Assembly: GCA_040752195.1 (NCBI GenBank)
Contig: JBFMFC010000004.1
Coordinates: forward strand, 1-64,000
Length of the DNA: 64,000 nt
Reading direction: 5' to 3'
Source: DSNY01 sp040752195
GTDB taxonomy: Bacteria > Pseudomonadota > Gammaproteobacteria > Burkholderiales > Burkholderiaceae_F
The first letter of the stretch is position 1, and the number at the start of each line of letters is the position of its first letter. Position numbers and translations under genes: made by a program. The notes beneath the pieces were generated by a model. It had not been told where the DNA came from. It searched no databases and saw nothing but the letters and a program-made list of their open reading frames with translations. Positions 7,381 through 19,143 of this stretch are shown in pieces.

Positions 7381-8982
7381 ATGGCGGGCCGCCAACGGAT
7401 GTCGCCGGTGGACACGGCGTGGCTGCGCATGGATTCGCCCGGCAACCTGATGATGATCGTCGGCGTCGATGTGTTCGCCGACCACCTGGACTACCAGCGG
7501 CTGAAACAGGTGCTCGAGCGGCGTTTCCTCAAATACGACCGCTTCCGCTGCCGCGTCGTCCAGGACGCCACCGGCTACTGGTGGGAGGAGGACGGGGACT
7601 TCGATCTCGACCAGCACGTGATCCGCGTCGAGCTGCCGGCCCCCGGCGGCAAGGCCGAGTTGCAGAAGTTTGCCGCGCAACTGGCGAGCCAGGCGCTCGA
7701 TCCGGGCAAGCCGCTGTGGCAGATGCACCTGGTCGAACACTACGACGGCGGTTCGGCGCTGGTGGTCCGCATCCACCATTGCATCGCCGACGGCATGGCA
7801 CTGATGGGCGTGCTGCTGGCGCTGACATCGACCCGCGCCGACGCCGACGACCACGCGGAGCCGCCACCGGAGCGGCCGAACCGGCGGGTGCACGACGGCA
7901 CGTGGGAGGCGCTGCTGCGCCCGTTCACCGACGCCACGGTCAAGGCGATCGACGCGACCGGCGACATCGCGACCCGCGTGCTGCACGCCTACGGCGCGGT
8001 GCTGGAAGACCCGAATCTCGCCGGCGAGGCGGCCGCCGAGTACGCGCGCATCGCCGCGCGCGTGGCGCAGGACGCCGCGGCGCTGGCGCTGATGGAAAGC
8101 GATACGCCGACGAGCCTGAAGGGCAAGACCAGCGGCTCGAAGGTCGTCGCATGGAACGAACCGCTGCGCCTGCTCGACGTGAAGGCGGTCGGCCACGCGC
8201 TCGGCTGCTCGGTCAACGACGTGCTGCTCGCGTGCGTGGCGGGCGCGTTCCGCGAGTACCTGCTCGCGCGCGGCGAGGACGTGACCGGCTGCGAGATCCG
8301 CGCGATGGTGCCGGTCAATCTGCGGCCCCCCGGCTCGCCGAGGACGCTCGGCAACAAGTTCGGGCTGGTGCCGCTGTTGCTGCCGGTCGGAATCGAAAAC
8401 CCGATCGCGCGCGTGCTCGAAGTGCACTCGCGGATGGAGGAGCTGAAGGGCGGCTACATGCCCGTGCTCGCGATGGCCATCCTCGGCATGACGGGCCTGG
8501 TGCCGCGCGCGGTGCAGAACCAGATTCTCGAGATCTTCCAGCGCAAGGCGACCGCGGTGATGACCAACGTGCCCGGCCCGCAGCAGACGCTGTATCTGGC
8601 CGGCGCGCGGCTGAAGCAGATGATGTTCTGGGTGCCGCAGTCAGGCAACATCGGCGTGGGCGTGTCGATCCTGTCGTACGACGGCGGGGTGCAGTTCGGG
8701 CTGGTCACCGACAAGAAGCTGTGCGCCGATCCGCAGGACATCATCGACCGCTTCGCCCCCGAGTTCGAGAAGCTGGTCTACGCGCTGCTGTTGCTGCCCT
8801 GGGAGGAGTACGTCGACCCCGAGCTGGCGGAGCGCGCGCTGTTCGCGACGGAAACCGTCGCCGGCGTGGCCACGCGACTGATCGAGAACCATGCCGGGCA
8901 GGCACCGGCCGAGCCGGCGCCACCGGCCGCACGGCGCGGGCGCAGATCGGCTTTCGCCGCAGCGCGCGCGGCCGAACGCTGA
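7381..8982 (+). CDS. Wax ester synthase/diacylglycerol acyltransferase (WS/DGAT)
   Basis: A 533-residue WS/DGAT family enzyme, which esterifies fatty alcohol or diacylglycerol with acyl-CoA to give wax ester or triacylglycerol at the membrane/lipid-droplet surface. The condensing motif HHxxxDG is intact as HHCIADG (His132, His133, Asp137). Other family hallmarks are SPVDTAWLRM near the start, PGKPLWQMHLVE before the active site, VNDVLLACVAGAFREYL, and the late TNVPGPQQTLYLAGARL stretch. Start at 7381 is set by GAGGAGGAGACG immediately upstream. The last 40 residues are Ala/Pro/Arg-rich and probably disordered. It faces the acyl-CoA-binding protein and complements the acyl-CoA reductase at 22.2 kb. 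Confidence 0.93.
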   Translation: MAGRQRMSPVDTAWLRMDSPGNLMMIVGVDVFADHLDYQRLKQVLERRFLKYDRFRCRVVQDATGYWWEEDGDFDLDQHVIRVELPAPGGKAELQKFAAQLASQALDPGKPLWQMHLVEHYDGGSALVVRIHHCIADGMALMGVLLALTSTRADADDHAEPPPERPNRRVHDGTWEALLRPFTDATVKAIDATGDIATRVLHAYGAVLEDPNLAGEAAAEYARIAARVAQDAAALALMESDTPTSLKGKTSGSKVVAWNEPLRLLDVKAVGHALGCSVNDVLLACVAGAFREYLLARGEDVTGCEIRAMVPVNLRPPGSPRTLGNKFGLVPLLLPVGIENPIARVLEVHSRMEELKGGYMPVLAMAILGMTGLVPRAVQNQILEIFQRKATAVMTNVPGPQQTLYLAGARLKQMMFWVPQSGNIGVGVSILSYDGGVQFGLVTDKKLCADPQDIIDRFAPEFEKLVYALLLLPWEEYVDPELAERALFATETVAGVATRLIENHAGQAPAEPAPPAARRGRRSAFAAARAAER

Positions 8983-9173
8983 ACGGGTTCGCGCCGCACG
9001 CCGGCCGCGCCGGTTGCCCCTCGCGCGCCCAGCGATCGCGCCCGTAGCCGGATTCGGCGGCGGGATCGGTCCAATTCGGGCTTTTCGGAGCCGGCTTCCC
9101 GTTCTACGTTAGATGGGCTTGCAAGCGGCACCGAATAGCCGCGCCGACATCCCCTGACACGAAGGAGGGCGCG

Positions 9174-10346
9174 ATGCCGAGGCGGACGAAATCCATACTC
9201 TCCGCACTGTCTGCGGTGCTGTTCGTCGGTCTTGCACACGCCGTGTGGGCGCAGACCGGTGCGCCGACGCAGCGCGTTCTGGTGGCGATGGACCCGGCCG
9301 ACGAAGGCAGCGGACTGCTGTCGATTGCGGTCGCCAACACGCCGCTGCCGCGGCTGCTCGGGGCGCCGGTCGCGGTGCTGCCGCTGCGCGATCTGCGCGA
9401 CGCGATGCGCGCCACGCGTACCGGAGAGAACGACGCGATCATCGGCCCCGCGCACGTGATCGCGTCGGCCCTGGCCCACGGGTACGAGCTCGTCGCGAAC
9501 ACGGGCGGCGAGGAGCGCTACGTGCTCGTCGCCAGCGGCGGCGCGAAAAGCGTCGCCGACCTGAAGGGCCGCAACGCCTACTTTCCGCACGAGGACTCGC
9601 TGCGCACGTACATCGGTCGCGGCCTGCTGACCCAGGGCGGGCTGTCGGTGCGCGCGCTCAGGCACGTCACGTACGAGCAGAGCAGCATCGCCGGACTGAT
9701 GTCGCTCGGCGGCCGCTACGACGCGACGGTCGCACTCGAGCAGGAGTGGAGCAAATGGTCGGCGGCCAATCCGCAGCGCGCGCGGGCGCTCGCGGTGTCG
9801 CGACCGCTGCCGGCCGGTTTCGGCGTCGCCGTGCGCCGCGATGCGTCGCCCGCGTTCAAGCGCGCGGTCGTGCAGTGGGTCACGACCACGGACAACGTCG
9901 TTCCGGGTGCGCCGCGCTTCCGCGCCACGACCGATGCGCGGCCGTACGAGTACGTCGCCAGCCTCGGCATCGTCACGCCCGAGACGTTGGAGGGCGTCAA
10001 GCGCGTCGGCGCACGCGAGGCGCTCGAGCTCGCGCAGCGCGGCGCAAAGCTCGTCGACGTGCGCACCGATCGCGAGTTCAAGGCCCGCCACGCCCGCGGC
10101 GCGATCCACGTGCCGTACGGCGAGAAGAGCCTGAAGGAGCCGGACTTCGATGCCGCCGTCGACTCGTTCGCCGGGCTCGGCAAGCTCGGCAAGGGCGAGG
10201 CGCTGGTGTTTCTGTGCAACGGCCCGGAGTGCTGGAAGTCGTACAAGGCGTCGAAATGGGCCCGTGACGCGGGGTACACGAACGTGTACTGGCTGCGCGG
10301 CGGCATGCCGGAGTGGGTCGCGCTCGGGCTGCCGACCGAGCCGTAG
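9174..10346 (+). CDS. Periplasmic binding-protein-like domain fused to a rhodanese domain
   Basis: A 390-residue exported protein with two domains. After a signal peptide (cleavage near AWA|QT, residue about 25), residues 30-270 resemble PhnD/phosphonate-type periplasmic binding proteins: NDAIIGPAHVIASAL, AYFPHEDSLRTYIGRGLL and a VTYEQSS segment. Residues about 275-390 are a rhodanese domain: ALELAQRGAKLVDVRTDREFKARH, then FLCNGPECWKS, whose first Cys (Cys348) occupies the active-site position, and YWLRGGMPEW. Rhodaneses transfer sulfane sulfur; the first domain should bind a small ligand. The pairing suggests a periplasmic redox or sulfur function, but ligand and partner are unknown. GAAGGAGG precedes the start; 190 bp of featureless DNA lies upstream. 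Confidence 0.8.
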   Translation: MPRRTKSILSALSAVLFVGLAHAVWAQTGAPTQRVLVAMDPADEGSGLLSIAVANTPLPRLLGAPVAVLPLRDLRDAMRATRTGENDAIIGPAHVIASALAHGYELVANTGGEERYVLVASGGAKSVADLKGRNAYFPHEDSLRTYIGRGLLTQGGLSVRALRHVTYEQSSIAGLMSLGGRYDATVALEQEWSKWSAANPQRARALAVSRPLPAGFGVAVRRDASPAFKRAVVQWVTTTDNVVPGAPRFRATTDARPYEYVASLGIVTPETLEGVKRVGAREALELAQRGAKLVDVRTDREFKARHARGAIHVPYGEKSLKEPDFDAAVDSFAGLGKLGKGEALVFLCNGPECWKSYKASKWARDAGYTNVYWLRGGMPEWVALGLPTEP

Positions 10347-10419
10347 GCTTCGGGGGCGAGAGCAGCGTGAGCCGTTGTATCGTCGCGCCTCGTGCGACAC
10401 GAGGCCCGCGATACACCCG

Positions 10420-11151
10420 ATGGCGACCGAACCGCTGTACCGCACCGATCCTTATCTGCAGTCCTGCGATGCCGTCGTCACCGCGCTGCACGACGACGGC
10501 GTCGAGCTCGATCGCACGGTCTTTTACCCGCTCGGCGGCGGCCAAGCCGGCGATCGCGGCGTACTGACGCTTGCCGACGGCACAACGTACGCCGTCGTCG
10601 ATGCCCGCAAGGCCAGACGCGAAGGCGCCACCCCCGACGACACGCTGCACGTGCTCGATCCGTCCTCGTCGTGGCGCGAAAGACTGGCCCCCGGCACGCC
10701 GGTGCGCGCGACGATCGACTGGGCCCGGCGCTACCGGCATATGCGCTTTCACACGGCAACGCACCTGCTATGCGCGGTCGTCAGGGAACTGGTCGACGGC
10801 TGCAGCATCACGGCCGACTATGCGCGGCTGGACTTCGCGATGACGGCGCCGCTGGACAAGGATGCGGTGCAGGCGGGCCTGGACGCGCTGATCGCGGCCG
10901 GGCACCCGGTCGGCTACGAGTGGATCAGCGACGAGGAGATGGCCGCCAGTCCGCAACTGGTCAAGTCGATGAGCGTGAGTCCGCCGACCGGTTTCGGCCG
11001 CGTCCGGCTCGTTCGCGTCGAGGGCGTGGATCTTCAGCCGTGCGGCGGCACGCACGTGCGCAATACGAGCGAAATCGGAAACATCCGCGTCGTCAGGATC
11101 GAAAAGAAGAGCGCGCGCACCCGCCGCGTCGTGCTTGAATTCGGCGCGTAG
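10420..11151 (+). CDS. AlaX-type alanyl-tRNA editing protein
   Basis: A 243-residue stand-alone editing-domain protein related to the second half of alanyl-tRNA synthetase. The zinc-binding residues are all present: His111 and His115 in HTATHLL, and Cys208 and His212 in CGGTH. The N terminus has FYPLGGGQAGDRG, matching the catalytic-site Gly-rich segment of AlaX. These cytosolic enzymes hydrolyse Ser or Gly mischarged on tRNA-Ala. Length fits the longer AlaX form (AlaX-M-like). The gene lies 73 bp after the rhodanese fusion and 83 bp before the tricorn-like protease; no functional link is obvious. Start at ATG 10420 gives the usual YRTDPYLQSCDA opening. Confidence 0.9.
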   Translation: MATEPLYRTDPYLQSCDAVVTALHDDGVELDRTVFYPLGGGQAGDRGVLTLADGTTYAVVDARKARREGATPDDTLHVLDPSSSWRERLAPGTPVRATIDWARRYRHMRFHTATHLLCAVVRELVDGCSITADYARLDFAMTAPLDKDAVQAGLDALIAAGHPVGYEWISDEEMAASPQLVKSMSVSPPTGFGRVRLVRVEGVDLQPCGGTHVRNTSEIGNIRVVRIEKKSARTRRVVLEFGA

Positions 11152-11234
11152 TCGTCTTGAACGTGGATCGACGCGGACTGGCGGGGACCGGCGATCCCGC
11201 GGCATTCCGCCTTCATCCGTGACCACGAAAAGGC

Positions 11235-14410
<3,176 letters not shown>

Positions 14411-14414
<4 letters not shown>

Positions 14415-14983
14415 GCGCGCCGCAGCAGGTGCTGGACTTCTGGTTCGGTGCGCCGGGTTCGCCGGAGTACGGCAAGGCACGCGACTTCTGGTTCCGCAAG
14501 TCGGAGGCGACCGACGCCGCGATCCGCGCCCGCTTCGGCGCCGACGTCGAAGCGGCGCTGGCGGGGCAGCGCGATCACTGGGCCGATTCGCCGCGCGGCA
14601 CGCTCGCGCTGATCCTTCTGCTCGACCAGTTCACGCGCAACATCTTTCGCGAGATGCCGCGCGCCTTCGCCGGCGACCGCAAGGCGCTGGCGCTGGCGCG
14701 CACCCTGGTCGAGCGCGGCGAGGATCGCGCGCTGGCGCCGATCGAACGCTGGTTCGCCTACCTGCCGTTCGAGCATGCCGAGTCGCTCGACGCGCAGCGC
14801 GAATCGCTGCGGCTGTTTGCGGCTCTGGCGCAGGACGGACTGGCGGAGCCGCTCGCCTGGGCGCAGAAGCACTACGACGTCATCGCGCGCTTCGGACGCT
14901 TTCCTCACCGCAACGCGATCCTGGGCCGCGCATCGACGCCCGAGGAGATCGAATTCCTGCGGCAGCCCGGTTCGCGGTTCTAG
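14411..14983 (+). CDS. DUF924 family protein
   Basis: A 190-residue, mostly helical cytosolic protein of the DUF924 family. Recognisable parts are VLDFWFG at the start, DFWFRKSEATD, LALILLLDQFTRNIFR in the centre and WFAYLPFEHAE, ending with YDVIARFGRFPHRN. The family resembles TPR-like repeats and is sometimes described as a transmembrane protein, although no membrane segment is visible here. Biochemical function is unknown. The ATG at 14411 overlaps the stop of the tricorn-like protease (ATGA), pointing to coupled translation. Nothing else in the gene links it to proteolysis. Confidence 0.88.
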
Positions 14984-15110
14984 CGGTCCCCGCGTCGCCG
15001 CCGTACCGCAGCTTCGATGCTGCGGTGCGAGCTTTTCATCCGCCATCACGCGCGGCACAATCGGCGTGACAGCGCCGCGCCCACGAGGCGTCGGCGAGCG
15101 GAGGGCACCG

Positions 15111-16193
15111 ATGACCGTCGTCGCCCGCTTCGAGATCGAATACACACAGTACGTCGATCACCTCGGCAAGATCGTGCGCCCGCTGCCGGCGTTCGCCCGC
15201 GACGCGCGCGCGCTGATCGACGACTACCGCGCGATGGTGCTGATGCGCGCGCTCGACGCCAAAGCGATCGCGATGCAGCGCACCGGCCAGATCGGCACCT
15301 ACGCCTCCACGCTCGGCAAGGAAGCGATCGACGCCGGCGTCGGCGCCGTCCTGCAGCGCGACGACGTCGTGCTGCCCAGCTATCGCGAAAGCGGCATCCT
15401 GTTCCTGCGCGGTGTGTCGCCGCACCGCGTGCTGCTGTACTGGGGCGGCGACGAGCGCGGCAACGAGTTCCCCGAGTCGCCGCGCGACTTTCCGTTCTGC
15501 GTGCCGATCGCGCTGCAGTTGCCGCACGCGGTCGGCGTGGCGTACGCGATCAAGCTGCGCGGCGAGCGGCGCGCCGCGCTCGCGCTCGCCGGCGACGGCG
15601 CGACCTCGAAGGGCGACTTCTACGAAGCGATCAACGCCGCCGGCGTGTGGAAGCTGCCGCTGGTGGTGCTGATCGTCAACAACCAGTGGGCGATCTCGGT
15701 GCCCCGCAAGGCGCAGACCGCGGCGGCGACGCTGGCGCAAAAAGGCATCGCCGCCGGCATCCACTGCGAGCAGTTCGACGGCAACGACGCGATCGCGGTG
15801 CGCGACGTGGTGGGCCGGGCGCTGGCGCGCGCGCGCGGCGGCGACGGCCCGTCGCTGCTGGAGGCGATCACGTACCGGTTGAGCGACCACACGACGGCGG
15901 ATGACGCCTCGCGCTACCGCAGCGCCGAGGAACTGGCCGAGATGTGGAAGCGCGAGCCGATCGTGCGGCTGCGCGACTGGCTGGTCGCGCAGGGCGTGTG
16001 GGACCGCGCGCAGGAAGAAAAGCTGCGCGCCGAAGTGGCCGAACGCGTGCAGCAGGCGGTGCAGGCGTATCTGGACACGCCGCCGCCGGACGCGCGGCAG
16101 ATCTTCGCGCATGTCTATGCCGAATGGCCGCGCGCGTACGCATGGCAGCTCGAAGCGATTGGGGCAGGCAATGGCGGCGATCACGCTCGTTGA
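15111..16193 (+). CDS. pdhA: Pyruvate dehydrogenase (2-oxoacid dehydrogenase) E1 component, alpha subunit
   Basis: A 360-residue E1alpha of the heterotetrameric type. The thiamine diphosphate motif is clear: GDGATSKGDFYEAIN followed by VVLIVNNQWAIS, i.e. GDG-x(n)-NN. RTGQIGTYASTLGKEA and VLPSYRESGILFLRG are also typical, as is the phosphorylation-loop-like YRLSDHTTADDASRY. With E1beta it decarboxylates a 2-oxo acid and acylates the lipoyl group of E2. Family resemblance favours pyruvate, but a branched-chain substrate is not excluded. E1beta begins inside its last codons (23-bp overlap). Most Burkholderiales also carry a homodimeric AceE; that gene is not in this window. Confidence 0.85.
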   Translation: MTVVARFEIEYTQYVDHLGKIVRPLPAFARDARALIDDYRAMVLMRALDAKAIAMQRTGQIGTYASTLGKEAIDAGVGAVLQRDDVVLPSYRESGILFLRGVSPHRVLLYWGGDERGNEFPESPRDFPFCVPIALQLPHAVGVAYAIKLRGERRAALALAGDGATSKGDFYEAINAAGVWKLPLVVLIVNNQWAISVPRKAQTAAATLAQKGIAAGIHCEQFDGNDAIAVRDVVGRALARARGGDGPSLLEAITYRLSDHTTADDASRYRSAEELAEMWKREPIVRLRDWLVAQGVWDRAQEEKLRAEVAERVQQAVQAYLDTPPPDARQIFAHVYAEWPRAYAWQLEAIGAGNGGDHAR

Positions 16194-17151
16194 AGCGATC
16201 AACCTGGCGCTGGCACGGGCGCTCGCGGACGATCCGAACGTGGTCGTGTTCGGCGAAGACGTGGGGGTGAACGGCGGCGTGTTTCGCGCCACCGTCGGAC
16301 TGCAGCAGCGCTTCGGACCGGCGCGCGTGTTCGACACGCCGCTGGCCGAGGCGCTGATCGCGGGCATGGCGGTCGGGCTGGCGGTCGAAGGGCTGCGCCC
16401 GGTGGCGGAGATCCAGTTCGCCGGTTTCGCGTACACCACGATCGACCAGATGCTGAACGAAGCCGGCCGCATGCGCCATCGCACGCTGGGCCGCCTGTCG
16501 TGCCCGCTCGTACTGCGCACGCCGTGCGGCGCCGGCATCCGCGCGCCCGAGCATCACTCGGAAAGCCCGGAGGCGATGTTCGCGCACATCCCCGGCATCC
16601 GCGTCGTGTACCCGACGTCGCCGCGGCGCGCCTACGGGCTGCTGCTGGCGGCGATCCGCGATCCCGACCCGGTGGTATTCCTCGAGCCGTCGCGGCTGTA
16701 CCGGCGCGACAAGGAGGAGGTCGAAGACGACGGGCAAGCCCTGCCGCTCGACACCTGCTTCGTGCTGCGCGCAGGCACCGACGTGACGATCGTGACCTGG
16801 GGCGCGTGCGTGGCCGAGACCCTGCAGGCGGCCGAGCAGCTCGCCGCCGAGGGCATCGCCGCCGAGGTGATCGACGTCGCCACGCTGAAGCCGATCGACT
16901 TCGACACCATCGTCGCCTCGGTGGCGAAGACCGGCCGCTGCGTGATCGTGACCGAGGCGCCGCGCACCGCGAGCCTCGCCTCCGAGATCTGCGCCGAAGT
17001 GTCCGAGCGCGGCCTGCTGTCGCTGCTCGCACCGGTGCAGCGCGTGACCGGCTGGGACACCCCGACCCCGATGGCGCGGCTCGAGCACCTGTATATCCCG
17101 AGCCCGCAGCGCATCTGCGCCGCGGTGCGCAGCGCGATGGCCTACGCCTGA
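16171..17151 (+). CDS. pdhB: Pyruvate dehydrogenase (2-oxoacid dehydrogenase) E1 component, beta subunit
   Basis: A 326-residue E1beta, normal length. Motifs include VVVFGEDVGVNGGVFRAT near the N terminus, FDTPLAEALIAGMAVGLA, IQFAGFAYTTIDQM, and the C-terminal transketolase domain with VIDVATLKPIDFDTI and VTEAPRTASLASEI. It forms an alpha2beta2 heterotetramer with the preceding subunit and completes the thiamine diphosphate site. The ATG at 16171 lies 23 bp inside the alpha gene, and the E2 gene starts at the last base of its stop (TGATG), so three subunits should be made in a coupled way. Confidence 0.87.
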   Translation: MAAITLVEAINLALARALADDPNVVVFGEDVGVNGGVFRATVGLQQRFGPARVFDTPLAEALIAGMAVGLAVEGLRPVAEIQFAGFAYTTIDQMLNEAGRMRHRTLGRLSCPLVLRTPCGAGIRAPEHHSESPEAMFAHIPGIRVVYPTSPRRAYGLLLAAIRDPDPVVFLEPSRLYRRDKEEVEDDGQALPLDTCFVLRAGTDVTIVTWGACVAETLQAAEQLAAEGIAAEVIDVATLKPIDFDTIVASVAKTGRCVIVTEAPRTASLASEICAEVSERGLLSLLAPVQRVTGWDTPTPMARLEHLYIPSPQRICAAVRSAMAYA

Positions 17152-18266
17152 TGAAGATCTTCAATCTCCCCGACCTCGGCGAAGGCTTGCAGGAGGCCGA
17201 GATCGTCGAGTGGCACGTCAAACCGGGCGACGAAGTCGCCGCCGACGCGACGATGGTGTCGGTCGAGACCGACAAGGCCGTGGTGGACATTCCGGCGCCG
17301 TTCGCCGGGCGCGTCGAAAAGCTGTTCGCGGCCAAGGGCGAAGTGGTGCGCGTGGGCGCGCCGTTGATCGGCTTCGCGGGCGAAGCGGCCGACACCGGCA
17401 CCGTCGTCGGCGAGCTCGAGCCGCAGCGCGCTGCGGCACCGACGGCCGTCCCCGCGTCGGCCGCGGCCGTGCGCGCGACGCCGGCGGTGCGCGCGCTGGC
17501 GCGCGAGTTGGGCGTGGATCTGACCGCGCTTCAAGGCACCGGGCCGGACGGCGCGATCACCGGCGCCGACGTGCGGCGCGCGGCGCAAGCGGCGCCGTCC
17601 GCGGCGGGCGAGGAGTTGCGCGGCATGCGCCGCGAGGGTGAGGAATTGCGCGGCATGCGCCGCGCGATGGCGCAACGCATGGCGGCGGCGCACGCGCAGG
17701 TGGCCTCCGTCACGGTGTTCGACGACGCCGACGTGCACGCCTGGCCGCGCGGCACCTCGGTGCTGCTGCGGCTGCTGCGAGCGCTCGTCGCCGCGTGCCG
17801 CGCCGAGCCGGCATTGAACGCCTGGCTCGAAGGGACCGACCGTCGCCGCGTGCTGGCGGAGGTCCACGTCGGCATCGCGGTCGACACCGCCGACGGGCTG
17901 ATCGTGCCGGTTCTGCGCGACGCGCACACGCTGGACACGGCGGCGCTCGAACGCGAGGCGCGGGCGCTGATCGAGGCAGCACGTGCGCGCACGCTCGCGC
18001 CCGAGCGGCTGCGCGGGGCGACGATCCTGCTGTCGAACTTCGGGCCGATCGGCGGCCGCTACGCCACGCCGATCGTCGTGCCGCCCGCCGTGGCGATCCT
18101 CGGCGCCGGCCGCATGTCGCCGGCGGCGGTCGCGTTGGACGACGGCAGCGTGGTCGCGCACCGCGTGCTGCCGCTGTCGCTCACCTTCGATCACCGCGCC
18201 GCCACGGGCGGCGAAGCGGCGCGCTTCCTGAATGCGGTGGTGCAGGACCTGCAGCGAGGGAACTGA
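17151..18266 (+). CDS. Dihydrolipoamide acyltransferase (E2), single lipoyl domain
   Basis: A compact 371-residue E2. Residues 1-77 form one lipoyl domain with the modified lysine Lys42 in VETDKAVV. A short Ala/Pro linker leads to a peripheral subunit-binding domain (about 107-145: TPAVRALARELGVDL, GTGPDGAITGADV), and the catalytic domain follows. Two oddities are visible. A 10-codon segment, GEELRGMRRE then GEELRGMRRA, is tandemly duplicated (17607-17666) at the entrance to the catalytic domain. The catalytic motif reads DHRAATGG, so the usual Asp of HxxxDG is Thr352 while His348 is kept. No E3 gene follows; lipoamide dehydrogenase must come from elsewhere. Acyl specificity is uncertain. Confidence 0.86.
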   Translation: MKIFNLPDLGEGLQEAEIVEWHVKPGDEVAADATMVSVETDKAVVDIPAPFAGRVEKLFAAKGEVVRVGAPLIGFAGEAADTGTVVGELEPQRAAAPTAVPASAAAVRATPAVRALARELGVDLTALQGTGPDGAITGADVRRAAQAAPSAAGEELRGMRREGEELRGMRRAMAQRMAAAHAQVASVTVFDDADVHAWPRGTSVLLRLLRALVAACRAEPALNAWLEGTDRRRVLAEVHVGIAVDTADGLIVPVLRDAHTLDTAALEREARALIEAARARTLAPERLRGATILLSNFGPIGGRYATPIVVPPAVAILGAGRMSPAAVALDDGSVVAHRVLPLSLTFDHRAATGGEAARFLNAVVQDLQRGN

Positions 18267-18293
18267 CGGCAGCGCCGGCGCGAGTGCGTCCGG

Positions 18294-19073
18294 TCAGTCC
18301 TCGAGCTCCGCTTTCGCCAGCTCGACGTCGAGCTTCTCCATCGCGTCGTGCGGCTCGCAGTCGGCGGCTTCGGCGTAGAGCTTCTCCGCCTGCGCGAGCG
18401 CCTTCTTGCCCTCGAGCATCACGAGGCCGTTGGCGTACTCGATGCGGGCGATCGCCGAGTCGGGATTGAGCTTGAGCGCCGTCTCGAAGTGCTTGAGCCC
18501 GACGTCCTTCTTGGCGCCGTAGGTCAGACTGCCGATCATCGCGCCGACCTTGTCGATGATCTCGGCGTGATACGCGCCCGAAGCGATGTGCGCGTCGGCG
18601 TGTTTCGGCGCGAGCTTCAGCGCCGTGTCGAGCGCATTTTTCACCTGCGTGCCGATGCCCTGCGCGAGCGCCTTGGCGATCGAGATGCCCTGGCCGTAGC
18701 GGCCCAGCGCGTACGCCTGCCAGTAGAACGCGTTGGCATTCTTCGGCTCCTTGCGCTGCTGCTCGGCGGCGCGCTCGGCCACGTCCTCGAACAGCTCGAG
18801 CTTGCGCTTCTCGTTTTCCTCGAGGTAGTTGGCGTAGATCGCCTGCGCCTTGTTGGCCACGGTCACACCGGCGCCGCCCGCCTTCAGTCCCAGCTCGCAG
18901 GCTTTCTGGAATTCGCCCGCGTGAAAGGCGATCCACGCCTCGACGACCGCATCGTCCTTGGGAAAAGGCTCGACGTCGCCGCGATGCAGTCGTTCCCACG
19001 CCTTCTTCAGCGTCGCTGCGGTGTAGACGAACTTCTTGTCCGCGTACGGAAACTTGGCCCAACCCTTTGCCAT
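18294..19073 (-). CDS. TPR-like repeat protein, function unknown
   Basis: A 259-residue soluble, helical protein without signal peptide. Residues 45-245 contain degenerate tetratricopeptide-type helical pairs, for example AFYWQAYALGRYGQGI, ALKLAPKHADAHIASGAYHAEI and HFETALKLNPDSAIARIEYANGL, the last being the clearest TPR. Such domains mediate protein-protein contacts. I know this protein only as a conserved hypothetical of proteobacteria. It converges with the E2 gene (27 bp apart) and lies 70 bp downstream of the TetR regulator gene on the same strand, so it may be co-transcribed with it. GGAGGCGCCG upstream is a reasonable ribosome site. Confidence 0.65.
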   Translation of the reverse strand: MAKGWAKFPYADKKFVYTAATLKKAWERLHRGDVEPFPKDDAVVEAWIAFHAGEFQKACELGLKAGGAGVTVANKAQAIYANYLEENEKRKLELFEDVAERAAEQQRKEPKNANAFYWQAYALGRYGQGISIAKALAQGIGTQVKNALDTALKLAPKHADAHIASGAYHAEIIDKVGAMIGSLTYGAKKDVGLKHFETALKLNPDSAIARIEYANGLVMLEGKKALAQAEKLYAEAADCEPHDAMEKLDVELAKAELED

Positions 19074-19143
19074 CGGCGCCTCCTCGTCGATCCGGACGGC
19101 GGTCGGCGGCTTGCGCGCGCCTGCCCGCCGCCTGCTGTCCCAA

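Noticed and set aside
15111..18266. Reading the 2-oxoacid dehydrogenase genes as an acetoin or branched-chain system
   Set aside because: No acoX, acoR, leucine dehydrogenase or other acetoin/branched-chain genes are adjacent, so the general pyruvate dehydrogenase label was kept, with the uncertainty stated.
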